Shown here: piece by piece, positions 46,741 through 56,099 of the stretch
How the letters are laid out: each line of letters begins with the position of its first letter
Position numbering within the stretch: the first letter of the stretch is position 1
From: JAGGTJ01 sp964457545
GTDB lineage: Bacteria > Desulfobacterota > DSM-4660 > Desulfatiglandales > Desulfatiglandaceae
Length of the DNA: 64,000 nt
Reading direction: 5' to 3'
NCBI GenBank assembly: GCA_964457545.1
Contig: CAYWEN010000020.1
Coordinates: 62,001-126,000 of the forward strand
Notes under the pieces: generated by a model
Told to the model about the DNA's origin: nothing
The model's input: the letters and a program-made list of their open reading frames with translations, nothing else
The model's database searches: none
Program-made: the position numbers and the translations under genes

Positions 46741-46842
46741 TATTTTGCAAACTCTGTGTCAGTTTGCAGTATTTCCTGTGCGATGTAGCAAAATACGGCT
46801 CTGGTGTGGCCCTTGCTTTTATTGATCTTGCGCAAAAACTCT
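46741..46842 (+). repeat. Dispersed intergenic repeat family 1, copy H
   Basis: TATTTTGCAAACTCTGTGTC, TTTGCAGTATTTCCTGTGCG, and TTTTATTGATCTTGCGCAAA follow the order of copies E and F (TGCACAATCT, TGCGGGATTTCTTGTGCAAC, TTTTGATCTTGTGC). The AAATGA/TCATTT outer ends are weak here. Confidence 0.5.
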
Positions 46843-47075
46843 TGTTTTCTGATTGTAAAATTTCTTATGGCAGGATTAATTCGTGAATGGTATTTCTTGA
46901 TTTTGCATTACAGTAAACAGGGCAAACAATTGTCTTGAAAGGAATTAATGGTTTATGTATGTTGTTCGGTAAGAAAGATTATGTTTGCGGATAAGGCCTG
47001 TTTAGCAGGTTCCGGGTTGGCCTGTCTTTTAAATATCGCTGTTTTTCTGACATTTTTCATAAGGATATATATCTG

Positions 47076-48020
47076 ATGTATAAGTATCTGTTCGGTCCGG
47101 TACCTTCACGACGGTTGGGCATATCTCTTGGTGTTGATCTTCTTCCCTTTAAAACATGTTCTCTGAATTGTATATATTGTGAATGTAAGGCTACAACCAA
47201 TTTAACCGTGGAACGACGGGAATGGGTTCCGGTAAAGGCTGTAATGTCAGAGCTGGAGCATTATCTTGTTCATAATCATCTTCCTGATTATGTGACTCTT
47301 GCAGGTTCGGGAGAACCTTTGCTTCATGCAGGGTTGGGGAAAATCCTGTCATTTTTGACAGACAGATCAAAAGGTGCAGCAAAGGTCAGAAATGCGGTTC
47401 TTACAAACGGAACCCTGTTGTTTTTGCCTGAAGTTCGATCAGAACTGGTTTGTGCAGACCTTGTTATTCCTTCCCTTGATGCTGCTACGTCTGCTGCTTT
47501 TAAGAGGATTAACCGTCCTCATCCTGCCCTTGACATTCACAGGATAATTGAAGGGTTGAAGGATTTCTGTGCAGATTTTAAAGGTACTGTCTGGCTTGAG
47601 GTCTTTATTGTTCCTGGAATCAATGATACAGAGGAAGATCTGTTGGCATTGAGAGATGCAATTGTATATATTTCTCCTGATCTGGTCCAGTTAAACACCC
47701 TGGACAGGCCCGGCGCAGTAGCAAATATCAGGCCTGCGGCAAGAGAAGACCTGGAATATATTGTGGATTTCTGGAATCTGCCAAATGTTGAAATTATTGC
47801 CAGGGCAAATACGAGGAAGGTAAAAAAGGCTTATTGTCAGGATGTGGAATCTGCTATTCTTGAAACCATTGTCCGTCGTCCCTGCACCTTGGAAGATCTG
47901 GTACAGATACTTGGGTTGCATCCCAATGAAATAAACAAATATCTCGATGTGCTGGAATCAGAAAATAAAATACGTGTTGTTCAGCAGCAGAGAGGCTTTT
48001 TTTATGAAGTCGTAAAGTGA
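47076..48020 (+). CDS. Radical SAM protein with winged-helix C-terminus
   Basis: The 314-residue protein begins YKYLFGPVPSRRLGISLGVD and carries the Cys-x3-Cys-x2-Cys iron-sulfur motif in CSLNCIYCECK, then LAGSGEPLLHAGLG and SLDAATSAAFKRINRP. The last ~70 residues (ETIVRRPCTLEDLVQILGLH, VLESENKIRVVQQ) form a winged helix. It belongs to the group of uncharacterised radical SAM proteins sometimes linked to tRNA wybutosine-like enzymes; substrate unknown. It ends 13 bp before the aspS-gatC fusion, so they are likely co-transcribed. Confidence 0.88.
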   Translation: MYKYLFGPVPSRRLGISLGVDLLPFKTCSLNCIYCECKATTNLTVERREWVPVKAVMSELEHYLVHNHLPDYVTLAGSGEPLLHAGLGKILSFLTDRSKGAAKVRNAVLTNGTLLFLPEVRSELVCADLVIPSLDAATSAAFKRINRPHPALDIHRIIEGLKDFCADFKGTVWLEVFIVPGINDTEEDLLALRDAIVYISPDLVQLNTLDRPGAVANIRPAAREDLEYIVDFWNLPNVEIIARANTRKVKKAYCQDVESAILETIVRRPCTLEDLVQILGLHPNEINKYLDVLESENKIRVVQQQRGFFYEVVK

Positions 48021-48033
48021 GGACAGGAAAAAC

Positions 48034-50190
48034 ATGAAGAACTGGAAAAACAGAGTTTACTGTGGTGACCTGACTCCGGCTTACAGTGGAAAAAAAATCC
48101 TGTTAATGGGTTGGGTGGATGCTATTCGTGATCATGGAAACGTTATATTCATACATCTGCGTGATATCAGGGGTATTGTTCAGGTGGTATTTAACCCCGG
48201 TTCAACTGCGGAAGAGTGTTGCAAAGAGGCCTCTGTCCTCAGGGAGGAGTATGTTATAGAGGTAAGGGGAACAGTGGCTATCAGGGAAAAGGGAACTGAA
48301 AATCCAAACCTTAGGACCGGCACAGTGGAAGTTGTTGCACAGCATATGAAGATATTGTCAAGATCGGCACCCCTGCCTTTTCAGATATCTGAAAAGGCCA
48401 TGGTGTACGGTGATGAGCTTGTATCCAGCCCTGAACATGTAGAGGAAGATCTTCGTCTCAGGTACAGATATCTGGATCTGAGACGCCCGTCCATGCAGAA
48501 TATCCTTGTGCAGAGACATGAGATAATAAAGGCCACAAGGATGTATCTGTACAAATTTCATTTTACTGAAATTGAGACTCCGTTTTTAACAAGAAGCACA
48601 CCGGAGGGGGCGAGGGATTACCTTGTGCCGAGCAGGGTACATCAGGGATGTTTCTATGCCCTTCCTCAGTCTCCCCAGCTTTTTAAGCAGTTATTGATGA
48701 TGAGCGGTATGGATCGGTATTTTCAGATAGTTAGATGTTTCCGGGATGAAGATCTGAGACCTAACCGTCAGCCTGAGTTTACACAGTTGGATTTGGAGGC
48801 ATCATTTGTTGATGAAGAGTTTATATATGAACTGGTGGAAGGCCTGATCTCCAGGATATTTGCAATGGCACATATTGAACTGCCTGTCCCGTTTCCCAGG
48901 ATGACATATGCCGAGGCCATGGACAAGTATGGTTCTGATCGTCCCGATCTCAGGTTTGGCATGTCTTTTGTGGATGTGTCAGATATTCTTAAGGCTACCA
49001 ATTATTCCATCTTTAGAGATATTCTTGCTGATGGGGGCAGGATAAAGGGTTTTTGTGTTAAGGGTCAGGCCCATGCTTTGAGCAAGAATGTCCTTCAAAA
49101 TGAATATGCCCTTAAGATAGTGCCTGGATTTGGGGCAAAAGGCATGACATGGATGAAGGTAAAAGAAGGGAAACTGCATTCCAATATTGTTCAGTTCTTT
49201 ACAGAGGCAGAACAGGAAGCTGTTATCCGTTGTTTTAATGCAGAAGACGGAGATGTGCTGATGATGATAGCAGATCAGTCTGTTCAGCTGGTCAACAGGG
49301 TTCTTTGCAGTCTTCGTCTTCATGTGGCTGACAGGTTGGGCCTGATACCCAAGAATAAATATTCTCCTGTCTGGATTACAGCCTTTCCTCTTTTTGAGTT
49401 AAAGGACGGAGAGATACGTTCACAACATCATCCCTTTACCATGCCTGACAGGACAGATTTTAATCCTGAGGACACAAAAGACCTGTTAGATCTTAAATCC
49501 AGGGCATATGATATTGTAATCAACGGAGAGGAGATTGGCGGAGGAAGTGTTCGTATACATGATATGGATATACAGAAACGTATCTTCAGAGCTCTTGGCA
49601 TGAGTCAGGAACAGGCAAATGACAGGTTTGGCTTTTTTCTGAAGGCATTGACATACGGAGCTCCTCCTCATGCCGGGCTTGCCCTCGGTATGGACAGAAC
49701 CATATCCATGATATTGAATACTCCCTCCATACGAGATGTCATAGCCTTTCCCAAAAACAGACGCGCCGTATGTCCTCTTACCAATGCGCCTGCCTTTGCC
49801 GATAAGGAACAGCTTGAGGAACTGGGTCTGGCATTTGCATCTGATGCTGAACATTTATTGTTAAAACACCGGGAAGAAAAAAATACAGAAAAGGTAAAAG
49901 AAAAAATTTCAAAGGAGGAGGTTCGTCATGTAGCAAAACTTGCCCGTCTAAAACTCGATGACGACGAAATAGAATTATATCAAAAGGACTTGAATGCAAT
50001 TCTTGAATATGTTGAAACCATCGGGGAGCTTGATACCAGGGGCATAGAGCCTATGACTCATGTTATGAGCGGTGAGAATGTGTGGCGAGCAGATAAACCT
50101 GTAGATGCAGATAATTCAGAGATGTTGCTGATTAATGCACCTGAAAGGGAAAACAATTATTTCAGGGTTCCAAAGATAGTAAATCCCTGA
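48034..50190 (+). CDS. Non-discriminating-type AspRS fused to GatC
   Basis: Residues 1-~600 are a second bacterial AspRS (LLMGWVDAIRDHGNVIF, QSPQLFKQLLMMSGMDRYFQ, CFRDEDLRPNRQPEFTQLD, AGLALGMDRTISMI). Anticodon-loop residue 34 is His (RDHGN), the non-discriminating state that also charges tRNA-Asn. After a charged linker, residues ~624-718 are a complete GatC (VRHVAKLARLKLDDDEIELY, LNAILEYVETIGELDT, RGIEPMTHV, WRADKP). The fusion would channel Asp-tRNA-Asn to GatAB. GatA and GatB are not adjacent. A discriminating AspRS lies at 33046-34848. Confidence 0.92.
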   Translation: MKNWKNRVYCGDLTPAYSGKKILLMGWVDAIRDHGNVIFIHLRDIRGIVQVVFNPGSTAEECCKEASVLREEYVIEVRGTVAIREKGTENPNLRTGTVEVVAQHMKILSRSAPLPFQISEKAMVYGDELVSSPEHVEEDLRLRYRYLDLRRPSMQNILVQRHEIIKATRMYLYKFHFTEIETPFLTRSTPEGARDYLVPSRVHQGCFYALPQSPQLFKQLLMMSGMDRYFQIVRCFRDEDLRPNRQPEFTQLDLEASFVDEEFIYELVEGLISRIFAMAHIELPVPFPRMTYAEAMDKYGSDRPDLRFGMSFVDVSDILKATNYSIFRDILADGGRIKGFCVKGQAHALSKNVLQNEYALKIVPGFGAKGMTWMKVKEGKLHSNIVQFFTEAEQEAVIRCFNAEDGDVLMMIADQSVQLVNRVLCSLRLHVADRLGLIPKNKYSPVWITAFPLFELKDGEIRSQHHPFTMPDRTDFNPEDTKDLLDLKSRAYDIVINGEEIGGGSVRIHDMDIQKRIFRALGMSQEQANDRFGFFLKALTYGAPPHAGLALGMDRTISMILNTPSIRDVIAFPKNRRAVCPLTNAPAFADKEQLEELGLAFASDAEHLLLKHREEKNTEKVKEKISKEEVRHVAKLARLKLDDDEIELYQKDLNAILEYVETIGELDTRGIEPMTHVMSGENVWRADKPVDADNSEMLLINAPERENNYFRVPKIVNP

Positions 50191-50214
50191 CAGATAAGAC
50201 CAGCCCGGTTTTTA

Positions 50215-50234
50215 TAGCTCAACAAATAACAGGG
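50215..50234 (+). repeat. Fragment of dispersed repeat family 2
   Basis: TAGCTCAACAAATAACAGGGG resembles an end of the family 2 elements (AGCTCAATAA-n-AGGGG). It lies between the stops of the aspS-gatC fusion and the MaoC-type gene; only about 20 bp are recognisable. Confidence 0.4.
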
Positions 50235-50235
50235 G

Positions 50236-51402
50236 TTACAGTCGTTTTTTGACAGGATGCGTTTTTTTGTCCCTTGACGGTAATACTATTGTTGCCCTGC
50301 CTGGCATTACATTTTCGTTGCGCTGATTTATGGTTTTTGTTTCTATTTCCACGCAGGGCTCTCCTGTGTCAGATATGAATTTTTTGGTAACCTGACTTGA
50401 AAAACGGACTACATCAGAAAGAAACACAAACCGTCTGTATTCTGCATAGCAGTCTTTAAGCCAGCCATCATCTCCCATCCAGTTGGTAAGATGCTGTATG
50501 TACCAGCTCTGGCGTTGAGTTCCAAAGTCATAAGGGTAAGGAAGACCCATGGCCTTGGCAGCCTCTATGTTGTAATGCACCGCGAGCAGGGATTCCATGG
50601 CATGTGTTATGGGATCACGAAATGCCCATGCCGGTTTTCTGCGATATTCATCAAGGGCGACTGCATGGGCAGCTATTTTGGCAGGAGCCAGTCCTGCTAC
50701 CATGACGGCAATCATATCCATGATGCCAAGAGGGCCTTTTGTCAGGGTTGGCAGTTTGTCTCCGATATTAACGTCCTCAAAGTACCGTGTTTCTGATCCT
50801 CTTATATTAAGAGATAAGACCTCGTCCTCTATTTTTTTTACCTCTTCTTTTGTCCAGTGGTGAGGAAGTTTTGCTACATTATGCATGGCTTCACGTGCAC
50901 GTTTCCTTTCCGCTCTCAGTATCTTGCGAATCGATACTGCCACAAGTTCGCTGTGTTGATTGAAGTATTTTTCCTCAAAACTGTCTATTACCACCTTTCC
51001 TGCAAATCTGCTCTCTTTGGGCCCAACAAAACCAAGATACGTGGCTTCAAACTGCATCTTGTCATCCACTTTCAGGGGTCTGTAAAACTTCATGTCAGTT
51101 GCAATATGAAATCCTGCAAGACCACGCCAGCCAAACTGAACTCCGGCCAGCCCACTGAAAACAAATGATGGAGGAGCTACAATTCCACCGTAGCAGGTGC
51201 CTTTTGCATATTCATGAGATTGCCATAATGGATTAGGATCTCCTATACCGTTTATAAACTTTATTATTGCCCGTCTTGTGACCTCTTCATTAAAGATTGC
51301 ATCCTCTGTGCGCAGTTTGAGGCCTGCATAGTTTTTCATCTTGTTAATCAACTCATCAGTGAATTTCTGTTCTGCCATTGACACCTTGCTTGTCATTGCC
51401 AT
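50236..51402 (-). CDS. MaoC-like/FAS1-type acyl-CoA hydratase, paralogue 2
   Basis: The ~388-residue protein has two hot-dog domains: an N-terminal FAS1-like dehydratase domain (IGDPNPLWQSHEYA, GGIVAPPSFVFSGL) and a C-terminal MaoC-like domain (RYFEDVNIGDKLP, VHYNIEAAKAMGLPYPYD, HLTNWMGDDGWLK). It is a clear paralogue of the protein at 53370-54566. It should hydrate an enoyl-CoA; the substrate is unknown. ATG 51402 is used rather than TTG 51408. A strong terminator at 51647-51680 and a family 2 repeat lie between it and the acyl-CoA ligase gene upstream. Confidence 0.85.
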   Translation of the reverse strand: MAMTSKVSMAEQKFTDELINKMKNYAGLKLRTEDAIFNEEVTRRAIIKFINGIGDPNPLWQSHEYAKGTCYGGIVAPPSFVFSGLAGVQFGWRGLAGFHIATDMKFYRPLKVDDKMQFEATYLGFVGPKESRFAGKVVIDSFEEKYFNQHSELVAVSIRKILRAERKRAREAMHNVAKLPHHWTKEEVKKIEDEVLSLNIRGSETRYFEDVNIGDKLPTLTKGPLGIMDMIAVMVAGLAPAKIAAHAVALDEYRRKPAWAFRDPITHAMESLLAVHYNIEAAKAMGLPYPYDFGTQRQSWYIQHLTNWMGDDGWLKDCYAEYRRFVFLSDVVRFSSQVTKKFISDTGEPCVEIETKTINQRNENVMPGRATIVLPSRDKKTHPVKKRL

Positions 51403-51494
51403 ATTCAAACTGTCCTTAAAATAGTCTCATTATATATTGATTGCCTTTTTATGTATAAAATCTGCCAGTGATTTATTAGGCGCTTGCAGGTATC

Positions 51495-51612
51495 AGGTCA
51501 ATAACGGGGGGATAAGAGCGAATATACCGCTGGGGCAGGAGAATTTTCCTTCTGCTTCGGGCTTTCCCGGCAGTTGCGTCAGAAAAACCCTCCTGCCCCT
51601 GTTTATTGAGCT
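51495..51612 (+). repeat. Dispersed repeat family 2, full copy
   Basis: From AGGTCAATAACGGGGGG to CCCCTGTTTATTGAGCT, the 118-bp element parallels the copy at 44446-44564 along its whole length, including GGGGCAGGAGAATTTTCC and AGAAAAACCCTCCTGCC. It lies between two genes of the acyl-CoA pathway. Confidence 0.75.
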
Positions 51613-51646
51613 GTTACGCTTGCAGCATATATGTTTTTTATTAAAG

Positions 51647-51680
51647 AAAAAGGAGACGAAATTGATTCCGTCTCCTTTTT
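51647..51680. terminator. Strong bidirectional terminator
   Basis: AAAAAGGAGACG (51647-51658) and CGTCTCCTTTTT (51669-51680) form a perfect 12-bp stem around a 10-nt loop with A and T runs. On the minus strand it ends transcription just after the acyl-CoA ligase gene, separating it from the MaoC paralogue 2 gene. Confidence 0.85.
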
Positions 51681-51704
51681 TTATGAAAAAGATCTCAAGC
51701 TGTG

Positions 51705-53276
51705 TTACATCTGGTCTTTCTTTCTTTCTATCTCTCTTTCCTTCAGAACCTTTCTTCTTATCTTTCCATCAGGTGTTTTTGGAAGTTCATCTATAAATTC
51801 TATCTCCCTGGGATATTCATGCTTGCTGAGCTTGGTTCTGACAAACTGACTGATATCTTCTTCCAGTTCCTTTCCGGGGGTAAAGCCCTCTTTTACCTTT
51901 ATAAATGCCTTGACAATAGTTCCCCTTGACTTGTCCGGGCTGCCTACCACCGCACATTCTTCAACGGCTTCATGTTTCATAAGGGCATCTTCCACTTCTA
52001 TTGGACCGATTGTGTATCCTGAAGAGATAATAACATCATCAGCCCGTGAGACGTACCAGAAATAACCGTCTTCATCCTTGTATACCATGTCACCGACCCT
52101 GATCCATTTGTCGCCTCTCTTTGTAGCCATCTGACCAACGGTATTGGGTGGGAGTTCATTGCCTTCTTCGTCAATTACACTGACTATGGATCCGAGAGAA
52201 GGTCTGCCAAGACTGCCGGGTTTGACTTTCCAGTTGTCAAAACCTGCAAAGTCGGAGGTCAATGGACCTACCTCGGTAGTACCATAAAGGCCATAGGGAT
52301 ATACGCCCCATTTTTCCTTCATCAGTTCGGCCACTTCCTTTGACATGGGTTCACCGGTATAGGTAACGCGTTTTAGTTTGATCTTGTATTTATCCACATT
52401 AGGTGATTCAAGCATAATGCGGTAGTGAGAGGATATGGCAGATATATTGGTGATTTCAAAGTTCTGAAGGGCTTCAAGGCACATATCAGGGTCAAATTTG
52501 CCGGAATAGGTGCCTACTGCCTTTCCGAAGATCAAAGGAGCGATGGTTCCGTACCATATTCCGTGACCCCAGGCAGGGGAAGAAGGACAAAAATATTCAT
52601 CTTCGTCTCTTACTCCAAGTGCAAATCTTATAAATGGGGCTGCTACGGTAATTGCACCATGGCGGTAATTAACTGTCTTTGGAGCTCCTGTTGTACCGCT
52701 GGAAAACTGGATCATTGCCATATCGTCTGTGGCAGTAAAGGTTTCAAATTCTTTTGATTCTCCTGATATCTCATCTATCAGATCCTCGGCGAATATGATT
52801 TTTATATTCTGTTTTTTCCTGATGTCTTCATCAACAAGGTGTGTCATGTCTTTTGATGTGAGGATAGCCTTAGCATTTCCTTTTTCCAGCCTGTATCCTG
52901 TAGCGTCAGGTCCAAAAAGAGGTGAGCAGGGAATTACAACTGCTCCCCGCTTGAATATACCGAACATGCCAACATAAAACTCGAATCGTGGGTGCAGGAG
53001 AAGGGCTACACGGTCACCGGCCTCAATACCATTGTTTTTAAGATAGTTGGCAAACTGTGATGTTGCATCAGAAAACTGCTGGAAGGTGTAACGTTCCTCC
53101 CTTCCGTCAGCGAATTTTATTCTTATGGCCTCATCTTCTTTTGGATGCCTGTCAACACACTCATGGGCAATGTTAAACTTTTCCTTGTTTCCGTCAAAGA
53201 CTTCCCATCTCTCACTCCACTTAAAGTTTTTCTGGGCATCTTCATAGCTTTTGTACTTGTCTAAAACTGTTTTCAT
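51705..53276 (-). CDS. Acyl-CoA synthetase (AMP-forming)
   Basis: The 523-residue protein has the adenylate-forming motifs IQFSSGTTGAPKTVNYRHG (P-loop), YGLYGTTEVGPLTSDF, SRADDVIISSGYTIGPIEV and the C-terminal catalytic Lys in PKTPDGKIRRKVLKE. The sequence is closest in style to medium-chain/aryl acyl-CoA ligases. It activates a carboxylic acid with ATP and CoA at the start of the pathway encoded around it. AAGGAGAAAAAGGATC precedes the ATG. It lies 93 bp downstream of MaoC paralogue 1. Confidence 0.93.
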   Translation of the reverse strand: MKTVLDKYKSYEDAQKNFKWSERWEVFDGNKEKFNIAHECVDRHPKEDEAIRIKFADGREERYTFQQFSDATSQFANYLKNNGIEAGDRVALLLHPRFEFYVGMFGIFKRGAVVIPCSPLFGPDATGYRLEKGNAKAILTSKDMTHLVDEDIRKKQNIKIIFAEDLIDEISGESKEFETFTATDDMAMIQFSSGTTGAPKTVNYRHGAITVAAPFIRFALGVRDEDEYFCPSSPAWGHGIWYGTIAPLIFGKAVGTYSGKFDPDMCLEALQNFEITNISAISSHYRIMLESPNVDKYKIKLKRVTYTGEPMSKEVAELMKEKWGVYPYGLYGTTEVGPLTSDFAGFDNWKVKPGSLGRPSLGSIVSVIDEEGNELPPNTVGQMATKRGDKWIRVGDMVYKDEDGYFWYVSRADDVIISSGYTIGPIEVEDALMKHEAVEECAVVGSPDKSRGTIVKAFIKVKEGFTPGKELEEDISQFVRTKLSKHEYPREIEFIDELPKTPDGKIRRKVLKEREIERKKDQM

Positions 53277-53369
53277 GATCCTTTTTCTCCTTAAAGTTTT
53301 TATTTGGTAACACTTGCTTAACCTGTGCCCTCTAATTAATTCCGGACACCAACTCAGCCCTGCTGCGGT

Positions 53370-54566
53370 TTACAGATATGAATCCAGAGGCCATGTCCCC
53401 ATGTCCCTTGAAGGAAGTATAACCGTGGCATATCCTGGCATTGTTTGCTGTCCCCGCTGGTTTATAGCGTATGTCTCTATGTCAACACAGGGCTCTTTTT
53501 CATCGTTGATATATTTTTTAACCACCTTGCCGCCAACCTTTATTACATCTGAGAGATAAACAAAGCCACGGTATTCTGCCCTGGCCATTTTAAGCCAGCC
53601 TGTATCTCCCATCCAGTTTGTCAGAAGATGTCCTTGCCAGCAATGTCTCTGGATTCCTACATCATAGGGCCACGCGACACCTGTCTGTGACTTGGCGGCA
53701 TATTTGTTGTAATGTACTGCGTAAACAGGTTCAATAGCATATGTTTCCGGATCCCTGAAGTACCAGGCCGGATGATTCTGCTTGTCTTTTACGACCAGTT
53801 CGTGGCCAAAGGGGCGTACCGGTGTGGCTCCTCCAAGAAAAAATGCCACCATATCGGAAAGACCTATAGGCCCTTTGATTACAGGTTTAAGTTCATCTCC
53901 CTCGTTTACATCTTCCCAGAAACGCGGCGTGTTGCCACGAAGCTCTTCAGCCAGTATTTCTTTCTCGATTTCAGCCAGTTCTTCATCTGTCCATGGATGG
54001 GGAAGTTCAAGTTTGGGTGCCTTTTTTTCCTTGGAAACGGTTTTCTTCTCAGTACTTTTTCTCATTGCTGCCCTTTCAACCCTTATATTCATTTGATTGA
54101 AAAGACATATGAGGTTTCCGTCCTGATCCTCATAACGCTGTTCAAAATGTTCAAATACCATTTTGCCGGCTTTGCCTTCCTTGATTTCAAAGTCTTTGAA
54201 CTGTGAAGTCGGTTCAATGTGCATTCCTGGCCGGATGGGTTTGTAAAAATGCATTTCATTCTGGGCATTAAATCCTCCAAGCCCCCTGAAACCAAATTGA
54301 GGAGCAGCCGGAAGTATTGAATACACATAAAGCGGAGGGGCGGTCAGACCTTTATAAACGCTTTCCTTTGCGTATTTCTCATCCCTGTAAAGGGGGTTCC
54401 AGTCGCCAACCCCGTTTGCAAAGCTGCGTATGGACATCGGTGTGACGTCTATGTTGTTCAGATAGTTATCCGTACGGAGCATCAGCCCTTTTTTGCCTTC
54501 CATTTCCTTTATGAGTTCCGGGGTCAAGCGACCTTCTGCAAGTTTTCCCTTTTCAATATCCGCCAT
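53370..54566 (-). CDS. MaoC-like/FAS1-type acyl-CoA hydratase, paralogue 1
   Basis: The 398-residue protein has the same two hot-dog domains as the gene at 50236-51402: GVGDWNPLYRDEKYA with LTAPPLYVYSILPAA, then RFWEDVNEGDELKPV, VHYNKYAAKSQTGVAWPYD and HLLTNWMGDTGWLK. The usual active-site His of the D-x-N-P-x-H motif is replaced by Tyr in the N-terminal copy, as in its paralogue (Trp). The two may form a heteromeric hydratase or act on successive enoyl-CoA steps. TCAGGAGGC precedes the ATG. Confidence 0.87.
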   Translation of the reverse strand: MADIEKGKLAEGRLTPELIKEMEGKKGLMLRTDNYLNNIDVTPMSIRSFANGVGDWNPLYRDEKYAKESVYKGLTAPPLYVYSILPAAPQFGFRGLGGFNAQNEMHFYKPIRPGMHIEPTSQFKDFEIKEGKAGKMVFEHFEQRYEDQDGNLICLFNQMNIRVERAAMRKSTEKKTVSKEKKAPKLELPHPWTDEELAEIEKEILAEELRGNTPRFWEDVNEGDELKPVIKGPIGLSDMVAFFLGGATPVRPFGHELVVKDKQNHPAWYFRDPETYAIEPVYAVHYNKYAAKSQTGVAWPYDVGIQRHCWQGHLLTNWMGDTGWLKMARAEYRGFVYLSDVIKVGGKVVKKYINDEKEPCVDIETYAINQRGQQTMPGYATVILPSRDMGTWPLDSYL

Positions 54567-54731
54567 GTTATTATGCCTCCTGATATTTCTGTATTATAGA
54601 CGAAGTTGTAAAAAGTATAAAATCTCTCTCTTTCTGCATCTTATTGATAAAAAACTGTTTTCCAGGGCCTGGATATCTGCCCCCAGGGTCTGTGAAAAAC
54701 TGTGATTTATATATTGAAAACAGATAAATTT

Positions 54732-56099
54732 TTATTTCTTGCCAATATCCTCACCATAAATTTTTCTGAGTTCATCAAGATAGTCAGGGTCAATATATCC
54801 AGCGCCCTTGCCTACCTGCTTTTCTATAAGATCAAGACGTGCAGGTCTTCCCGGAGGGAACCTTGGGATTGTGCCTGCAACTTTCTCTTTTTCAAGTGCA
54901 TTTAGTTCATCTTTTCTCATACCAAGAAGCTCGCAAAAGACATACTCGTTGTCTTCTGCAAATCGTGGTGCTCTTTTGGGAACAAAACTGTCAACGTCAC
55001 TGAATTTGGCAGGCATCTGTTTCACAATAGGTCTTTTGCCGCCCTCAGGTCCATGATCAATTATATCAAAAAAACCCCTCTCGGCAAGATGAGGGTCAAG
55101 ATGCAGTTCCTTCATGGACAGCACTGCACCTGCAGGAACTCCTGCCTTTTGCAGAACTTCCATAACTTCATGGCTGTTTTTCTCCCGAGTCCAGTCCTCT
55201 ATGATCTGATCAAGTTCGCTTCTGTTTTTTATCCTTGACACCTTGTCTGCAAATCTTGGGTCATCTTTCAGGTTTTGTTGACCCATAACATCGCACAGGG
55301 CAGTGAACTGTTCATTGTTTTCTACAGCCACGGTTACCCAACTGTCCTCGCCCTTGCACCGGTAACACTGATGAGGTGCCATGTCAGGATCATCATTGCC
55401 GCATCTTTCCTTTTCCCTCCCGTTCAGGGTGGAATCCATAATGACATCTCCGATATGCGTGGAAATGGCTTCCCTTCCCGAGATATCAATATACTGTCCT
55501 TCCCCGGTTTTGTTTCTGTTGTAAAGGGCAGTCATTACGGCCATTGTCCCTGTTACTCCCAGCATCCAGTCCCCATATGCAAAATTTGAGAGCAGGGGAG
55601 GCTGGTCTGCATGGCCACTGATAGCAGTCATCCCTGACATGCCTTCCATTCCTGTCATGTACATGTAAAAATCTCTTAGTGGACCATAGTGACCAAGTCC
55701 GCTCATGGATACCATAATGATCCTGGGATTAAGTTCCTTAAGGACATCGTATCCTATTCCCAGATTGTCCATGACTCTTGGAGAAAAATTCTCCATTACA
55801 ATGTCGCTTATTTTTACAAGGTCTTTGAAAATTTTCTTTCCTTTGTCTGTTCCAAGATCCAGGCTTATACCACGTTTCCCTGCATTGATGGTATGAAAAT
55901 AACCCCCGCAATTCCATGCTGTTTCGGCAGGTTGATTATCTGGATATACATTGGCTCTTGTAAACATGTCCGGACGTGTTGGGGATTCTATTTTTATAAC
56001 CTCTGCACCGAGGTCGGCAAACATTCTTGCTCCCATAGGCCCAGCATATACCATGGTCAGGTCAAGAACCCTTATTCCTTCCAGTAACTTGTATGCCAT
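54732..56099 (-). CDS. Family III CoA-transferase, catalytic-type subunit (CaiB/BaiF)
   Basis: The 455-residue protein has the family III layout: VLDLTMVYAGPMGARMFADL at the start with GAEVIKIESP, NAGKRGISLDLGTDKGK, DIVMENFSPRVMDNLG, and MTALYNRNKTGEGQYIDISG. Asp177 in FAYGDWMLGVTG corresponds to the Asp that forms the acyl anhydride in this family. It moves CoA between carboxylic acids without net energy cost. It is followed by a second family III gene product in the same operon (398 aa) with Glu at the same position. Confidence 0.92.
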   Translation of the reverse strand: MAYKLLEGIRVLDLTMVYAGPMGARMFADLGAEVIKIESPTRPDMFTRANVYPDNQPAETAWNCGGYFHTINAGKRGISLDLGTDKGKKIFKDLVKISDIVMENFSPRVMDNLGIGYDVLKELNPRIIMVSMSGLGHYGPLRDFYMYMTGMEGMSGMTAISGHADQPPLLSNFAYGDWMLGVTGTMAVMTALYNRNKTGEGQYIDISGREAISTHIGDVIMDSTLNGREKERCGNDDPDMAPHQCYRCKGEDSWVTVAVENNEQFTALCDVMGQQNLKDDPRFADKVSRIKNRSELDQIIEDWTREKNSHEVMEVLQKAGVPAGAVLSMKELHLDPHLAERGFFDIIDHGPEGGKRPIVKQMPAKFSDVDSFVPKRAPRFAEDNEYVFCELLGMRKDELNALEKEKVAGTIPRFPPGRPARLDLIEKQVGKGAGYIDPDYLDELRKIYGEDIGKK

